Positions 1 through 9,154 of a DNA stretch of 64,000 nucleotides are shown piece by piece. The position numbers and the translations under genes are program-made. How positions within the stretch are numbered: position 1 is the first letter of the stretch; every line of letters begins with the position of its first letter. The stretch comes from an uncultured Bacillota bacterium (lineage in GTDB: Bacteria > Bacillota > Clostridia > Lachnospirales > Lachnospiraceae), in the NCBI GenBank assembly GCA_949291945.1, contig CASEXH010000018.1, forward strand, positions 59,771 through 123,770, written 5' to 3'. Under the pieces are notes generated by a model. That model was not told where the DNA came from, searched no databases, and saw only the letters and a list, made by a program, of their open reading frames with translations.

Positions 1-57
1 AACTGCGATAAGCAGGCAAAAACCGATTCCAAGGGCCTGTTTCTTTAACTGTTTCAT
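1..57 (-). CDS. Partial 5' end of an exported or membrane protein
   Basis: The gene runs off the left edge, so only its first 19 codons are visible. They read MKQLKKQALGIGFCLLIAV: two or three lysines followed by a hydrophobic run, which is the layout of a signal peptide or first membrane segment. The start at 55-57 is chosen because an AAGGAG ribosome binding site lies about 10 bases upstream; an in-frame ATG at 64-66 sits too close to that site. Nothing more can be said about function. Confidence 0.6.
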   Translation of the reverse strand, partial: MKQLKKQALGIGFCLLIAV

Positions 58-213
58 TCTGGTCATTCTCCTTTTCTGATTTTCTGTAAAGAATATACCA
101 GACACATTCTATAAAGAAAAGCAATATATTCTTATATACTTTATAGGTTTTACTTATGTATGAAAAATATTCCGGTTTTTGCCTTTTATACTGCACTTAT
201 AAATTTCTATCAA

Positions 214-1044
214 CTACTGCTTCTCAAAACCCACCGCTTCCCCTAAATCTTTCCATTTTGTAATCTCCCGGATTTCCTCTCTGAGGATTTTTATTCCCAG
301 ATCCGCTGCGCCTTCTCCTAAAAGAATCATTTTCGGAGGATCCTCTTTATTAATTGCTTCAACAATTACTTTGGCAGCCTTCTCAGGATCTCCATTCTGT
401 CCAAATGGGTCTGCAGCCAGCCGATCACGGGCTTCTTTAATTTTAGCATAATCTGATATGCTTCGGTTATTCCCCTGAACATGGGAAACTCTGAAATTCG
501 TTCTAAATGGTCCTGGTTCTACAATCATTACCTTAATGCCTAATTGCTCTACTTCTTTTCTTAATGCAATGCTTATTTTTTCTAAAGCAGCCTTTGAAGC
601 AGCATAATATCCTGCTCCGCCGTCACATGTGAGCACCCCTAAAGAGGAAATGTTTATAATTGCTCCTGATTTCTGCTTGCGCATATCGGGAAGAACCTCT
701 TTCATCAAACTAATAGGGCCAAATAAATTGGTATCAAAAAGTTCGGCTACTGCTTTGTTGTCCCCTTCTTCCACAGCTCCGCTATAGCCCCGGCCTACAT
801 TATTTACTAAAACATCAATTGTTCCAAACCGCATTTTTGCAGATTGAACTGCGTTTTTTATGCTTTCCATATCGGTTACTTCTAGAGAAACCGGTAAAGA
901 AGTTTTTGGGAACAAGTCGGCTAATGACTGTAATCTTTCTTTATTTCTAGCTGTAATTACTGCGTTATCTCCATTTTCTAAAACTTTTTCTGCGATTGCC
1001 CTGCCAATGCCGCTGGAACAGCCGGTAATCAGCCAAGTTTTCAT
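214..1044 (-). CDS. Short-chain dehydrogenase/reductase (SDR)
   Basis: A 276-residue classical SDR, expected to be a soluble NAD(P)(H)-dependent oxidoreductase. The nucleotide-binding glycine motif TGCSSGIG is at residues 7-14, an NNVG motif follows near residue 87, and the catalytic Ser...Tyr-x-x-x-Lys set is visible as ISS followed by YYAASK. The substrate cannot be read from sequence. It lies 43 bases downstream of a cupin gene on the same strand, so the two are probably co-transcribed; a LysR regulator is divergent from the pair. A start at 1044 is supported by an AAAGGAGAGG ribosome binding site. Confidence 0.9.
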   Translation of the reverse strand: MKTWLITGCSSGIGRAIAEKVLENGDNAVITARNKERLQSLADLFPKTSLPVSLEVTDMESIKNAVQSAKMRFGTIDVLVNNVGRGYSGAVEEGDNKAVAELFDTNLFGPISLMKEVLPDMRKQKSGAIINISSLGVLTCDGGAGYYAASKAALEKISIALRKEVEQLGIKVMIVEPGPFRTNFRVSHVQGNNRSISDYAKIKEARDRLAADPFGQNGDPEKAAKVIVEAINKEDPPKMILLGEGAADLGIKILREEIREITKWKDLGEAVGFEKQ

Positions 1045-1087
1045 TACATATCCTCTCCTTTGTCATCGTTCTTCATCATTACAATTA

Positions 1088-1444
1088 TCATTCTTTAAAT
1101 AACACCAGTGCAATAAATTCTAATGTTTCCGTTCCTATCGCATAAATGCTATGCCCTTGACCACTATCCGTAATGGTCACATCTCCCGGATATAAAATTG
1201 TTTTATCGCCCTTTTCATCCATATATTCCGCTTCTCCTTTTAAAATATACATAGTTTCCATTGTCCCATTATGTTTATGATAGCCCAGTCCGCTGCCTGG
1301 ATCTAAAAAACAATGGTTAAATGCACGGCCTTTCTGATCTAATTCATCGGGTCCATTCAAAATTTTTTTCATGACCAGCAGCCCGTCGCCGTTCTGCGGT
1401 TCCTCTACTTGGACGGATACTTGTTTTCTTTGTCTACGAATCAT
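1088..1444 (-). CDS. Single-domain cupin protein
   Basis: A 118-residue cupin, a small beta-barrel that usually binds one metal ion. The conserved metal ligands are visible as H56, H58, E63 (motif HKHNGTME) and H98 (second cupin motif, PGDVTITDSGQGHS). Such proteins act as small dioxygenases, isomerases or effector-binding domains, and no specific role can be given. It is the promoter-proximal gene of a pair with the SDR, opposite a LysR-type regulator that probably controls both. An AGGAG-rich stretch precedes the start. Confidence 0.85.
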   Translation of the reverse strand: MIRRQRKQVSVQVEEPQNGDGLLVMKKILNGPDELDQKGRAFNHCFLDPGSGLGYHKHNGTMETMYILKGEAEYMDEKGDKTILYPGDVTITDSGQGHSIYAIGTETLEFIALVLFKE

Positions 1445-1580
1445 TTTGACTCCTCCTCTCCTTTTCTATATTTATTATTATATCTTTTCAGTCATCTTGA
1501 ACAGCACTTTCTTTTTTCTTTCAGTAAAACAAAAAGTTTCACTGAGCAGTTTTTTTGGTATAATAGAAATGGTGATATAA

Positions 1581-2426
1581 ATGATTGATACAAAGTTACT
1601 TTATTATTTAATTGCAGTAAGTGATGCAGGCACACTGACAAAAGCGGCCCAAAAACTCCATCTTTCTCAGCAGGCCTTAGGCCGCTCCATGCGCAGACTC
1701 GAAGAAGAGCTCCACATCCCCTTATTTCATCGTTCAAAAAACAGAATGGAACTTAATGAATATGGGAAAGTTGCCGTTCAATATGCGCAAAAAATTCTTG
1801 ATCAGCTTGAAGAAATGGAAACTACTATTAAAATGATGGAAAAACAAAACCACACCATTTCTATTGGCTCTATGGCTCCACGGCCTCTATACAGCCTATA
1901 CAAAGTAATAACCTCATTATATGAAAATATCCGTTTGGAAACAGAGCTCACTACATACGATAGTTTAATCAAAGGCTTATATGATCAAACCTATCAAATT
2001 ATTATATCTTCAAAAAAAATAAATGATCAAAAGGTCGTCTGCCAATTGTGGGGCAGTGAAGAACTTTATTTTTTACTTCCTACCGGCCATCCTTTAGCCG
2101 CAAAAAAAGCGCTGTCCTTTAAGGATATGGATGGAGAAACTTTGATTCTTTATAACAAAATCGGTTTTTGGAAAAATTTAGTAGCCCAGCTCATGCCTAA
2201 TGCTCACTTTATCATAATAGAAGACCGTGAAAACTTTAGAAAACTGCTGGAACATTCCGACATGATTGCTTTTACTACAGACTTAGCAATCGAAGAAGAA
2301 GGGAAAATAGCGAATCGCATTGTAAAAGAAATTAAAGAACAAGAAGCTTTGGTACCTTTTTATTGTATGTGTTTGGCTGACAATTACCCTAAATGCAAAG
2401 ATATTTTCAGAAGTATTGCGTTATAA
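1581..2426 (+). CDS. LysR-family transcriptional regulator
   Basis: A 281-residue LysR-type regulator. Residues 1-60 form the winged helix-turn-helix with the typical pattern AAQKLHLSQQALGRSMRRLEE (split here as AAQKLHLSQQ then ALGRSMRRLEE); the remainder is the periplasmic-binding-like effector domain. It is divergent from the cupin/SDR pair across a 136-base gap, the classic arrangement in which a LysR protein activates its neighbour and represses itself. The effector is unknown. Transcription stops at the perfect hairpin at 2433-2478. Confidence 0.9.
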   Translation: MIDTKLLYYLIAVSDAGTLTKAAQKLHLSQQALGRSMRRLEEELHIPLFHRSKNRMELNEYGKVAVQYAQKILDQLEEMETTIKMMEKQNHTISIGSMAPRPLYSLYKVITSLYENIRLETELTTYDSLIKGLYDQTYQIIISSKKINDQKVVCQLWGSEELYFLLPTGHPLAAKKALSFKDMDGETLILYNKIGFWKNLVAQLMPNAHFIIIEDRENFRKLLEHSDMIAFTTDLAIEEEGKIANRIVKEIKEQEALVPFYCMCLADNYPKCKDIFRSIAL

Positions 2427-2432
2427 TATCAT

Positions 2433-2478
2433 AAAAAATTAGAAGAGGCCGTAATGAAGCAGCCTCTTCTAATTTTTT
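2433..2478. terminator. Bidirectional intrinsic terminator
   Basis: A perfect 17-bp stem: AAAAAATTAGAAGAGGC at 2433-2449 pairs with GCCTCTTCTAATTTTTT at 2462-2478. It has a U tract on both strands and separates the converging LysR gene and polyamine operon. Confidence 0.92.
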
Positions 2479-2493
2479 ATATTCAGCAAAGTA

Positions 2494-3630
2494 TCAGGAT
2501 AATCTCCCCTTAAAGTCCTCATACCCGAACTTCTTCACCAGCACTTTCTCCCCGTCCGCCTTTTCCCAGACAATGTCCGGAAGGGGCATTCCGTTGAAAG
2601 TATTGGTCTTCACCATGGTATAAAGAGCCATATCTTCCAGAATAATCTGATCCCCCGGCTTTAAAGGCTCATCAAAAGAGTAATCCCCGATCACATCTCC
2701 GGCCAGACAGGTAGGTCCTGCAAGGCGGAAAGTATAGGCCTTTTCCCCCGGCTCTCCGCTGTTTTTCACCGGAGGACGGTAGGGCATTTCCAGCACATCG
2801 GGCATATGACAGGCTGCAGAAGTATCCAGTATGGCAATATCCATATCATTGTGGACCACTTCCAGCACAGAAGAAACCAGCAGTCCTGCATTTAAAACTA
2901 CCGCCTCTCCCGGCTCCAGATAGACTTCCAGATCATAGCTCTCCTTCAGCCGCCTTACCATGGCGATCAGTTTCTCTACATCATAGTCTTCTTTTGTAAT
3001 GTGGTGTCCCCCTCCCAGGTTCAGCCACTTCATCTGGTACAGGTATTTTCCAAACTTTTCCTCAAAGGCCCGGAGAGTGATCTCCAGATCTTCTGCTCCC
3101 TGTTCACAGAGGGTATGAAAGTGAAGGCCGTCCAGAAGAGGCAGGAGACTTTCATCAAAGTTCTCCAGAGTGGTTCCCAGCCTGGACCCCGGTGCACAGG
3201 GATCATAAATAGCATGTCCCTCCTGGGTGGAACACTGAGGATTGATCCGCAGGCCTATAGATTTTCCCTCTTTTTTTGCCCGTTCTCCGAAAAGGCGCAC
3301 CTGTCTGGGCGAGTTGAATACCAGATCATCTGCATACTGTAAAATTTCCTCAAACTCCTCTTCCCGGTAGGCAGGAGAAAATACATGGGTCTCTCCTCCG
3401 AAGCATTCATGGCCCAGCCGGGCTTCATATAAACCGCTGGCAGTAGTTCCCGCCAGATATTTCCGGATCAGAGGATATGCATAAAACATGGAAAAGGCCT
3501 TCTGGGCCAGAAGGATCTTACACCCGGCCTCTTCCTGTACTCTTTTTAAAATTTCCAGATTGTGGAGCAGGCTTTTCTCCTCCACCAGAAAATAGGGGGT
3601 AGAAAAGCCTGACTGTGTTTTCCCGTTCAT
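2494..3630 (-). CDS. nspC: Carboxynorspermidine/carboxyspermidine decarboxylase
   Basis: A 378-residue fold-III PLP decarboxylase of the alanine racemase/DAP decarboxylase superfamily. It removes CO2 from carboxynorspermidine or carboxyspermidine to give norspermidine or spermidine. The PLP lysine is K44 in LAQKAF; HFHTLCEQG and NLGGGHH motifs typical of the family follow, and a CHMPDV segment lies near the second half of the active site. It is the last gene of the polyamine operon; its ATG overlaps the stop of the preceding dehydrogenase (TAATG), indicating translational coupling. Which polyamine is made in vivo cannot be read from sequence; spermidine is more likely given the putrescine-forming neighbours. 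Confidence 0.93.
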   Translation of the reverse strand: MNGKTQSGFSTPYFLVEEKSLLHNLEILKRVQEEAGCKILLAQKAFSMFYAYPLIRKYLAGTTASGLYEARLGHECFGGETHVFSPAYREEEFEEILQYADDLVFNSPRQVRLFGERAKKEGKSIGLRINPQCSTQEGHAIYDPCAPGSRLGTTLENFDESLLPLLDGLHFHTLCEQGAEDLEITLRAFEEKFGKYLYQMKWLNLGGGHHITKEDYDVEKLIAMVRRLKESYDLEVYLEPGEAVVLNAGLLVSSVLEVVHNDMDIAILDTSAACHMPDVLEMPYRPPVKNSGEPGEKAYTFRLAGPTCLAGDVIGDYSFDEPLKPGDQIILEDMALYTMVKTNTFNGMPLPDIVWEKADGEKVLVKKFGYEDFKGRLS

Positions 3631-4832
3631 TAATCCACCAGAACCGGATCATGGCTTTCTCTCCATGGCAGTCCCCATTTATTCAGGGCTTCCATAAATG
3701 GATCCGGATCAAACTCTTCAATGTTATGAACTCCCGGTTTGTTCCACTTTCCTGTCATGATCATCATAGCGCCGATCATAGCAGGAACTCCTGTGGTATA
3801 GGCAACTGCCTGGGAGCCTACCTCTGCATAGCACTTCTCATGGTCGCAGATGTTGTACAGATAATAGTTCTTGTCCTTTCCGTCTTTCTTTCCCCGGAAA
3901 ATACAGCCGATATTGGTCTTTCCTTTGGTTCTTGGTCCCAGAGAAGCCGGATCAGGAAGAACTGCCTTTAAGAACTGGAGAGGCACGATTTCTTTTCCCT
4001 CAAACATAATAGGCTCAATAGAGGTCATTCCTACATTCTCCAGACATTTTAAATGAGTAAGATAGCTCTGTCCAAAAGTCATGAAGAAACGGATCCTCTT
4101 GATTCCTGGAATGTTCAGAGCCAGGCTTTCGATTTCCTCATGGTGGAGCAGATACATATCCTTCTCTCCTACTTCTTCAAAATTATAAACTCTCTTGATC
4201 TCCATAGGCTTGGTCTCCACCCAGTGTCCGTCTTCCCAGTAAGAGCCGTTGGCAGAAACCTCACGGATATTGATCTCCGGGTTAAAGTTGGTGGCAAAAG
4301 GATAGCCATGGTCGCCGCCGTTGCAGTCCAGGATATCAATATAGTTGATCTCGTCAAATTCATGTTTCAGGGCGTAAGCAGAGAATACTCCTGTAACTCC
4401 CGGGTCAAAACCGCTTCCCAAAAGAGCTGTGATCCCGGCCTTTTCAAACCGTTCTCTGTAAGCCCACTGCCAGCTGTATTCAAATTTAGCCGTATCCTCC
4501 GGCTCATAGTTGGCTGTGTCCACATAGTGAGTCTTGGTAGCCAGGCAGGCGTCCATAATGGTCAGATCCTGATAAGGCAGAGCCAGGTTCAGCACCACAT
4601 CTGGTTTTTCCCTGTTGATCAGTTCTATCAGTTCCTCCACATTATCTGCATTTACCTGAGCAGTGGTGATCTTTGTCTTTGTAGTTCCCTGAAGTTTTTC
4701 CTTCAGAGCGTCGCACTTGGACACTGTTCTGCTGGCAATACAGATCTCCTCAAATACTTCACTGTTCTGGCAGCATTTGTGAATAGCTACAGAAGCTACG
4801 CCGCCGCATCCGATGATCAATGCTTTTCCCAT
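3630..4832 (-). CDS. Carboxynorspermidine/carboxyspermidine dehydrogenase (saccharopine dehydrogenase family)
   Basis: A 400-residue member of the saccharopine dehydrogenase-like family. It carries an N-terminal Rossmann motif GCGGVASVA at residues 9-17. The known family reaction condenses aspartate beta-semialdehyde with a diamine (putrescine or 1,3-diaminopropane) and reduces the Schiff base with NADPH to the carboxylated triamine. Pairing with the adjoining decarboxylase makes this function much more likely than lysine metabolism. The gene overlaps nspC at TAATG and lies about 106 bases after speB. The symbol is left blank because names vary (CASDH, CANSDH, lys1-like). Confidence 0.9.
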   Translation of the reverse strand: MGKALIIGCGGVASVAIHKCCQNSEVFEEICIASRTVSKCDALKEKLQGTTKTKITTAQVNADNVEELIELINREKPDVVLNLALPYQDLTIMDACLATKTHYVDTANYEPEDTAKFEYSWQWAYRERFEKAGITALLGSGFDPGVTGVFSAYALKHEFDEINYIDILDCNGGDHGYPFATNFNPEINIREVSANGSYWEDGHWVETKPMEIKRVYNFEEVGEKDMYLLHHEEIESLALNIPGIKRIRFFMTFGQSYLTHLKCLENVGMTSIEPIMFEGKEIVPLQFLKAVLPDPASLGPRTKGKTNIGCIFRGKKDGKDKNYYLYNICDHEKCYAEVGSQAVAYTTGVPAMIGAMMIMTGKWNKPGVHNIEEFDPDPFMEALNKWGLPWRESHDPVLVD

Positions 4833-4938
4833 AATTTTTCCTCCGATTTCTTTTTTGCCTTCAACTTTCGGCTATTGTATTTATAATGTTACTATCTTTT
4901 TACCTTTTTCGTGTTTCCATGCATTCGTATGCTTACTT

Positions 4939-5793
4939 CTATTTACCCAGCGCCAGAAGCATCTCCCGGACGATCTTGCAGGCCACGGCAGTGGAAGCCC
5001 CGCTCTGGTCGTAGTGAGGGCTCAGCTCATTTACGTCGCAGGCCACCACATTGCCCTTTTGGCAGACCAGGGTGGCTGCTTTGCGAAGCTCCTCAAAGGA
5101 GACCCCGCCAGGTTCCGGCGTACCTGTTCCCGGAAATACGGAAGGATCCAGCACATCCAGATCCAGAGTAAAGTAAACAGGAACATCCTTCAGTTGTTCC
5201 AGGGTTTCCTCAAGGCCCTCAAAATCAAATTTTCTGGTTTTTACATGGTCTTTTCCCCAGTAAAATTCTTCCCGGTCTCCGGAGCGGATACCAAACTGAT
5301 AGATACGTCCGTCTCCTGCCAGCTCCCAGCATCTTCTCAGCACACAGGCGTGGGAAAGTTCTGCTCCCAGATAGTCCTGGCGCAGATCTGCATGGGCGTC
5401 AAAATGAATCATATGAATGTCCGGAAATTTTTTGATCGCTGCCCGGAAAGCTCCCAGTGTCACCAGATGTTCTCCGCCCAGCATAAAAGGGATCTTCCCG
5501 TCATTCAGTATGATTCCGGCCCGCTCTTCGATATCTGCCAGGGCCAGCTTGGTATTTCCGAAACTCAGCTCCAGATCTCCCGAATCCATGATCCGGTAAT
5601 CTCTCAGATCCCGGTCCTGATAAGGACTGTAGCTTTCCAGCCCAAAAGACTCATGGCGGATAGCGCTGCTGCCGAATCTGGTTCCAGGGCGAAAAGAAGT
5701 GCTGGAATCAAAAGGCGCTCCGAAAAGCACGATATCCGCTTCCTCATAATCTCTGTCACATTCCAGATAGGTTTCAACGTTTGTTCTCAACAT
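4939..5793 (-). CDS. speB: Agmatinase / ureohydrolase
   Basis: A 284-residue arginase-superfamily enzyme that hydrolyses agmatine to putrescine and urea. Binuclear manganese ligands are visible in GGEH (residues 106-109), DAHAD (132-136) and LDLDVLDPS (about 207-215). The start overlaps the 3' end of speE by 20 bases, so translation is coupled. In the operon it would convert the product of the upstream arginine-type decarboxylase; an alternative substrate is aminopropylagmatine, used by related enzymes in the carboxyaminopropylagmatine route. Confidence 0.93.
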   Translation of the reverse strand: MLRTNVETYLECDRDYEEADIVLFGAPFDSSTSFRPGTRFGSSAIRHESFGLESYSPYQDRDLRDYRIMDSGDLELSFGNTKLALADIEERAGIILNDGKIPFMLGGEHLVTLGAFRAAIKKFPDIHMIHFDAHADLRQDYLGAELSHACVLRRCWELAGDGRIYQFGIRSGDREEFYWGKDHVKTRKFDFEGLEETLEQLKDVPVYFTLDLDVLDPSVFPGTGTPEPGGVSFEELRKAATLVCQKGNVVACDVNELSPHYDQSGASTAVACKIVREMLLALGK

Positions 5794-6634
5794 CTTTCAA
5801 AAGCTCCTCTACATATGCCGGGAGATAAAAAGCTCCCTTGTGCAGTGTGGTGGTATAATACCTGGTAGTAATTCCCCTGTCATTCCACTCCTTTTCCCTC
5901 AGATCCCGGAGAGGATGATATTTCTTGGAGGCAAAGCCAAAAAGCCAGTGTCCCGAAGGATAGGTTGGAATATGAGCCTGATATACCCGGCTTATGGGGA
6001 AAGATTCTGTTATATTTCTATGGGCCCGCTGGCAGGCCAGGGCGTCCTCCTCATAAAAAGGACTTTCATGCTGGTTTACCATGATCCCGTCTTCCTTTAG
6101 GGCTTTATAGCAGTTCCCATAAAACTCTCTGGTAAAAAGCCCCTCTCCCGGGCCGAAGGGATCTGTAGAATCCACAATGATCAGATCATATTCTTCCTTA
6201 CATCTGCGGATAAACTTCAGGCCGTCCTCATAATGGATCTCTACCCGTTCATCATCCAGACGGCAGGCAGTCTGGGGCAGGTATTTCTTACACACCTCCA
6301 CCACCATCTCGTCAATTTCCACCAGGTCGATCCGCTGGATCTCCGGGTACCTGACCAGCTCCCGGACGACACCTCCGTCCCCGGCTCCGATGACCAGAAC
6401 TTTCTCCACATGGGGATGCACCGCCATAGGAATATGAGTGATCATTTCATGGTAGATAAACTCGTCCTTTTCCGTCAGCATCATATAACCGTCCAGAGTC
6501 AGAAAACGGCCAAACTCCGGTGACTCAAACACATCGATCCGCTGGAAATCACTGTGGCCGCTGTAAAGCTGCCGGTCAACCCGGATGGAAAGCTTCACAT
6601 TCTTTGTCTGTTTTTCAGAAAACCAAAAATCCAT
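5774..6634 (-). CDS. speE: Spermidine synthase (polyamine aminopropyltransferase)
   Basis: A 286-residue aminopropyltransferase that moves the aminopropyl group from decarboxylated AdoMet to a diamine. The decarboxylated-AdoMet-binding motif GAGDGG is at 83-88 and catalytic/substrate aspartates lie in DSTDPFGP (D155, D158). The N-terminal beta-hairpin domain and the YHEM motif near residue 61 match the family. It lies two bases downstream of the PLP decarboxylase and overlaps speB. With SpeD it forms a complete AdoMet-dependent route, alongside the CASDH/CASDC route in the same operon. Confidence 0.95.
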   Translation of the reverse strand: MDFWFSEKQTKNVKLSIRVDRQLYSGHSDFQRIDVFESPEFGRFLTLDGYMMLTEKDEFIYHEMITHIPMAVHPHVEKVLVIGAGDGGVVRELVRYPEIQRIDLVEIDEMVVEVCKKYLPQTACRLDDERVEIHYEDGLKFIRRCKEEYDLIIVDSTDPFGPGEGLFTREFYGNCYKALKEDGIMVNQHESPFYEEDALACQRAHRNITESFPISRVYQAHIPTYPSGHWLFGFASKKYHPLRDLREKEWNDRGITTRYYTTTLHKGAFYLPAYVEELLKDVENKR

Positions 6635-6636
6635 GT

Positions 6637-8091
6637 CTATACTCCTTTCAGCACATTGAGATGGCGGATTTCAAGATCCTCCGCTCCTGTTAAAGTACAG
6701 CCTTTTTCTCTGGCATATTCAATATGTTCCCGGATTTCCTGGGTCACCCGCTCTCCCGGCGCCAGAATAGGGATTCCCGGAGGATAGCACATCACAAATT
6801 CACCGGAGATCCGTCCCGGCGCATCCTTCAGCTCCACCTTTTCTTTATCTGCGTAAAAAGCATCCTGGGGAGACACTGCTACCTGAGGATCCACATATTC
6901 CTGGGTCATAAGGTTCACTTTTTCTTTCCCGAACCTTCTGGAAATCTCCGCAAGGGCAGATACCAGCCGCTCAATATCCTGCTTTCTGTCTCCTATGGAC
7001 AGATAAGCCAGAAAGTTTCCGAAATCCCCGAATTCTATCTGGATATCGTACTCGTCTCTCAAAAGGTCATAAACCTCGATTCCCGCCAGCCCCACATCCA
7101 GGGTATGGACAGCCAGCTTGGTCACATCAAAGTCATAGACACTGTTTCCATTGATCAGCTCTCTGCAGAAAGCGTAATAGCCTCCTATATCATTGATCTC
7201 TGCTCTGGCGTATTTTGCATAGCTTCTAACCTTTTCAAAGGTCTCCTTTCCTCTGAGAGCCAGATTTCTCCTGGAAATATCCAGACTGGAGAGAAGGAGG
7301 TAAGAACCGCTGGTAGTCTGAGTCAGATTAATGATCTGGCGGACATACCCCTCGGACATATTGGGTCCCAGAAGGAGAAGGGAGCTCTGCGTGAGACTTC
7401 CCCCTGATTTGTGCATGGATACCGCAGCCATATCTGCTCCTGCTTCCATAGCAGACACCGGAAGCTGATCTGAAAAATAAAAATGAGTTCCATGGGCCTC
7501 GTCTGCCAGACAATACATGCCATGGTCATGGGCCATCTTCACAATGGTTTTTATGTCGGAACAAATTCCATAATAAGTAGGATTGTTCACCAGCACTGCT
7601 TTGGCATCCGGGTTTTCTTCAATGGCCTTCTTAACATCCTCCACCGTCATTCCCAGGGGAATTCCCAGCCGGTCATTACACTGGGGATTTACATATACCG
7701 GTACGGCTCCGCAGAGCACCATAGCTCCAATCACGCTTCTGTGGACGTTTCTGGGAAGAATGATCTTCTCTCCCCGCTTTGCCACGGAAAGGACCATAGC
7801 CTGAACTGCGGAAGTGGTCCCTCCCACCATTAAAAATGCGTGGGCCGCTCCAAAGGCCTCTGCTGCCAGCTCTTCCGCCTGACGAATCACCGACACGGGA
7901 TGGCAGAGATTATCCAGGGGCTTCATAGAATTTACATCCATACTCATGCATTTCTCTCCCAGAAGCCTGGCAAGCTCCGGATTTCCTCTTCCTCTTTTAT
8001 GTCCGGGTACGTCAAAAGGTACCACCCTCATCTTTCTCAGTCTTTCCAATGCCTCGTAAATCGGGGCGTTTTCCTGGGATATTTCACCCAT
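6637..8091 (-). CDS. Orn/Lys/Arg decarboxylase, fold I PLP enzyme (probable arginine decarboxylase)
   Basis: A 484-residue fold-I PLP decarboxylase of the short SpeA/Cad/YaaO type found in Firmicutes. The PLP lysine is K228 in SMHKSGG, the cofactor-binding DEAHGTH motif lies at 197-203, and VGGTTSAVQ near residue 89 binds phosphate. Substrate (arginine, lysine or ornithine) cannot be decided by eye; arginine is favoured because a SpeB homologue two genes downstream would use agmatine. The gene begins about 60 bases after speD, with a conventional ribosome binding site. Confidence 0.88.
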   Translation of the reverse strand: MGEISQENAPIYEALERLRKMRVVPFDVPGHKRGRGNPELARLLGEKCMSMDVNSMKPLDNLCHPVSVIRQAEELAAEAFGAAHAFLMVGGTTSAVQAMVLSVAKRGEKIILPRNVHRSVIGAMVLCGAVPVYVNPQCNDRLGIPLGMTVEDVKKAIEENPDAKAVLVNNPTYYGICSDIKTIVKMAHDHGMYCLADEAHGTHFYFSDQLPVSAMEAGADMAAVSMHKSGGSLTQSSLLLLGPNMSEGYVRQIINLTQTTSGSYLLLSSLDISRRNLALRGKETFEKVRSYAKYARAEINDIGGYYAFCRELINGNSVYDFDVTKLAVHTLDVGLAGIEVYDLLRDEYDIQIEFGDFGNFLAYLSIGDRKQDIERLVSALAEISRRFGKEKVNLMTQEYVDPQVAVSPQDAFYADKEKVELKDAPGRISGEFVMCYPPGIPILAPGERVTQEIREHIEYAREKGCTLTGAEDLEIRHLNVLKGV

Positions 8092-8150
8092 ATGCCCACC
8101 TCCTGCTCATACAATACGCTCTCTTTTGAAAGCATGCTTAACTGCTAAAA

Positions 8151-8909
8151 TTAGTAAATATTCCGTCCACTGAAGATTTCAATCATTTCTCTTCGCAGAC
8201 TGTTCATAATATCCAGCCGCTTTTTCGGCGGAAGCTCATAGATGTCCGTATTAAACAGATAGTTCTGGAGATCGATCTCCTTCACCATCATTTTTGTATG
8301 GAAAATATTTGCCTCATATACATTAATATCCACTGCATCATACCTTTCCAGAGTACGGCTGTCGATATAGTCCTGGATAGATGTGACCTTGTGGTCCATA
8401 AACAATTTTTCCCCGTTTACGCTTCTGGTAAATCCCCGCACCCGGTAATCCATGGTAATGATATCCGAATCAAAAGAACCGATGAGATAATCCAGGGTGG
8501 AAAGAGGGGTGATCTCCCCACAGGTAGCTACATCAATATCCACCCGGAAGGTAGCCAGGCAAGTCTCCGGATGATACTCCGGATAAGTATGGACCGTCAC
8601 ATGGCTTTTATCCAGATGGGCTACCTGAGTGCTTCCCGCCGGGATCATGGATCCCTCTGCGATAAGCAGAGTAACCGAAGCTCCCTGAGGCTCGTAATCC
8701 TGCTGGGCGATATTCAGCACCTGAGCCCCGATCATATCTGTAAGAGTTGTCAGTATGGTCCTGAGTCTGTCAGAATTATACTGCTCGTCAATATAGGCAA
8801 TATAATCCTTCTGCTCTCTGGCCGTCTTGGCGTAACAGACGTCGTAAATGTTAAAGCTCAGCGCCTTCGTTAAATTATTAAATCCATATAACCTTAGTTT
8901 TTCGCCCAT
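8151..8909 (-). CDS. speD: S-adenosylmethionine decarboxylase proenzyme, E. coli-type
   Basis: A 252-residue AdoMet decarboxylase, made as a proenzyme that cleaves itself to form a pyruvoyl cofactor. The cleavage serine is S102 in [14 protein letters not shown]. The protein resembles the long proteobacterial class 1a enzyme (about 264 residues) along its whole length, including [32 protein letters not shown] and NIFHTKM, not the short 120-residue class common in Bacillus. It is the first gene of the polyamine operon. AAAAGGAG precedes the start; no convincing promoter lies in the 145 bases between the terminator at 9055-9098 and this gene. Confidence 0.95.
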   Translation of the reverse strand: MGEKLRLYGFNNLTKALSFNIYDVCYAKTAREQKDYIAYIDEQYNSDRLRTILTTLTDMIGAQVLNIAQQDYEPQGASVTLLIAEGSMIPAGSTQVAHLDKSHVTVHTYPEYHPETCLATFRVDIDVATCGEITPLSTLDYLIGSFDSDIITMDYRVRGFTRSVNGEKLFMDHKVTSIQDYIDSRTLERYDAVDINVYEANIFHTKMMVKEIDLQNYLFNTDIYELPPKKRLDIMNSLRREMIEIFSGRNIY

Positions 8910-9054
8910 ATCAGGAACTCCTTTTAACTTATAGAATCAATACAAGTGCAATCCCTTTTTTATTCTTTCTTACTTAAACCAAAATAGGCAGGCCCGCTTT
9001 AACTCCCCCTCTCCTCCGTCTTGAGGGGACAGTCCGAAAGACTTTTCTATAGAA
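8910..9054 (-). other. speD leader with two small hairpins
   Basis: A 145-base stretch between an upstream terminator and speD. On the minus strand it can form AGUC/GGACU around 9030-9043 and CCCCUC...GAGGGG around 9003-9027. No near-consensus promoter was found here, so speD may depend on read-through of the two terminators upstream. No known riboswitch core was recognised. Confidence 0.4.
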
Positions 9055-9098
9055 TAAAAAAACGCAGGCAATCTGCATTTCGGCACATTACTTGCGTG
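9055..9098 (-). terminator. Intrinsic terminator between the structured RNA and speD
   Basis: On the minus strand ACGCA (9093-9097) pairs with UGCGU (9062-9066), with an inner GUGCC/UGCA-type helix. Seven U residues follow at 9056-9062. A further 7-bp hairpin, AAGUUCC/GGAACUU, lies just upstream at 9128-9148. Confidence 0.75.
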
Positions 9099-9154
9099 AT
9101 CCTTCCACATTCTTCTCATTCTTCTGAAAGTTCCCTTTTCAGGAACTTACCGTC

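Noticed and set aside
4053..5868. Long plus-strand open frames (277 and 351 codons) over the polyamine genes
   Set aside because: They are antisense shadows of the dehydrogenase and speB, which have clear family motifs; the plus frames have no ribosome binding site or recognisable domain.
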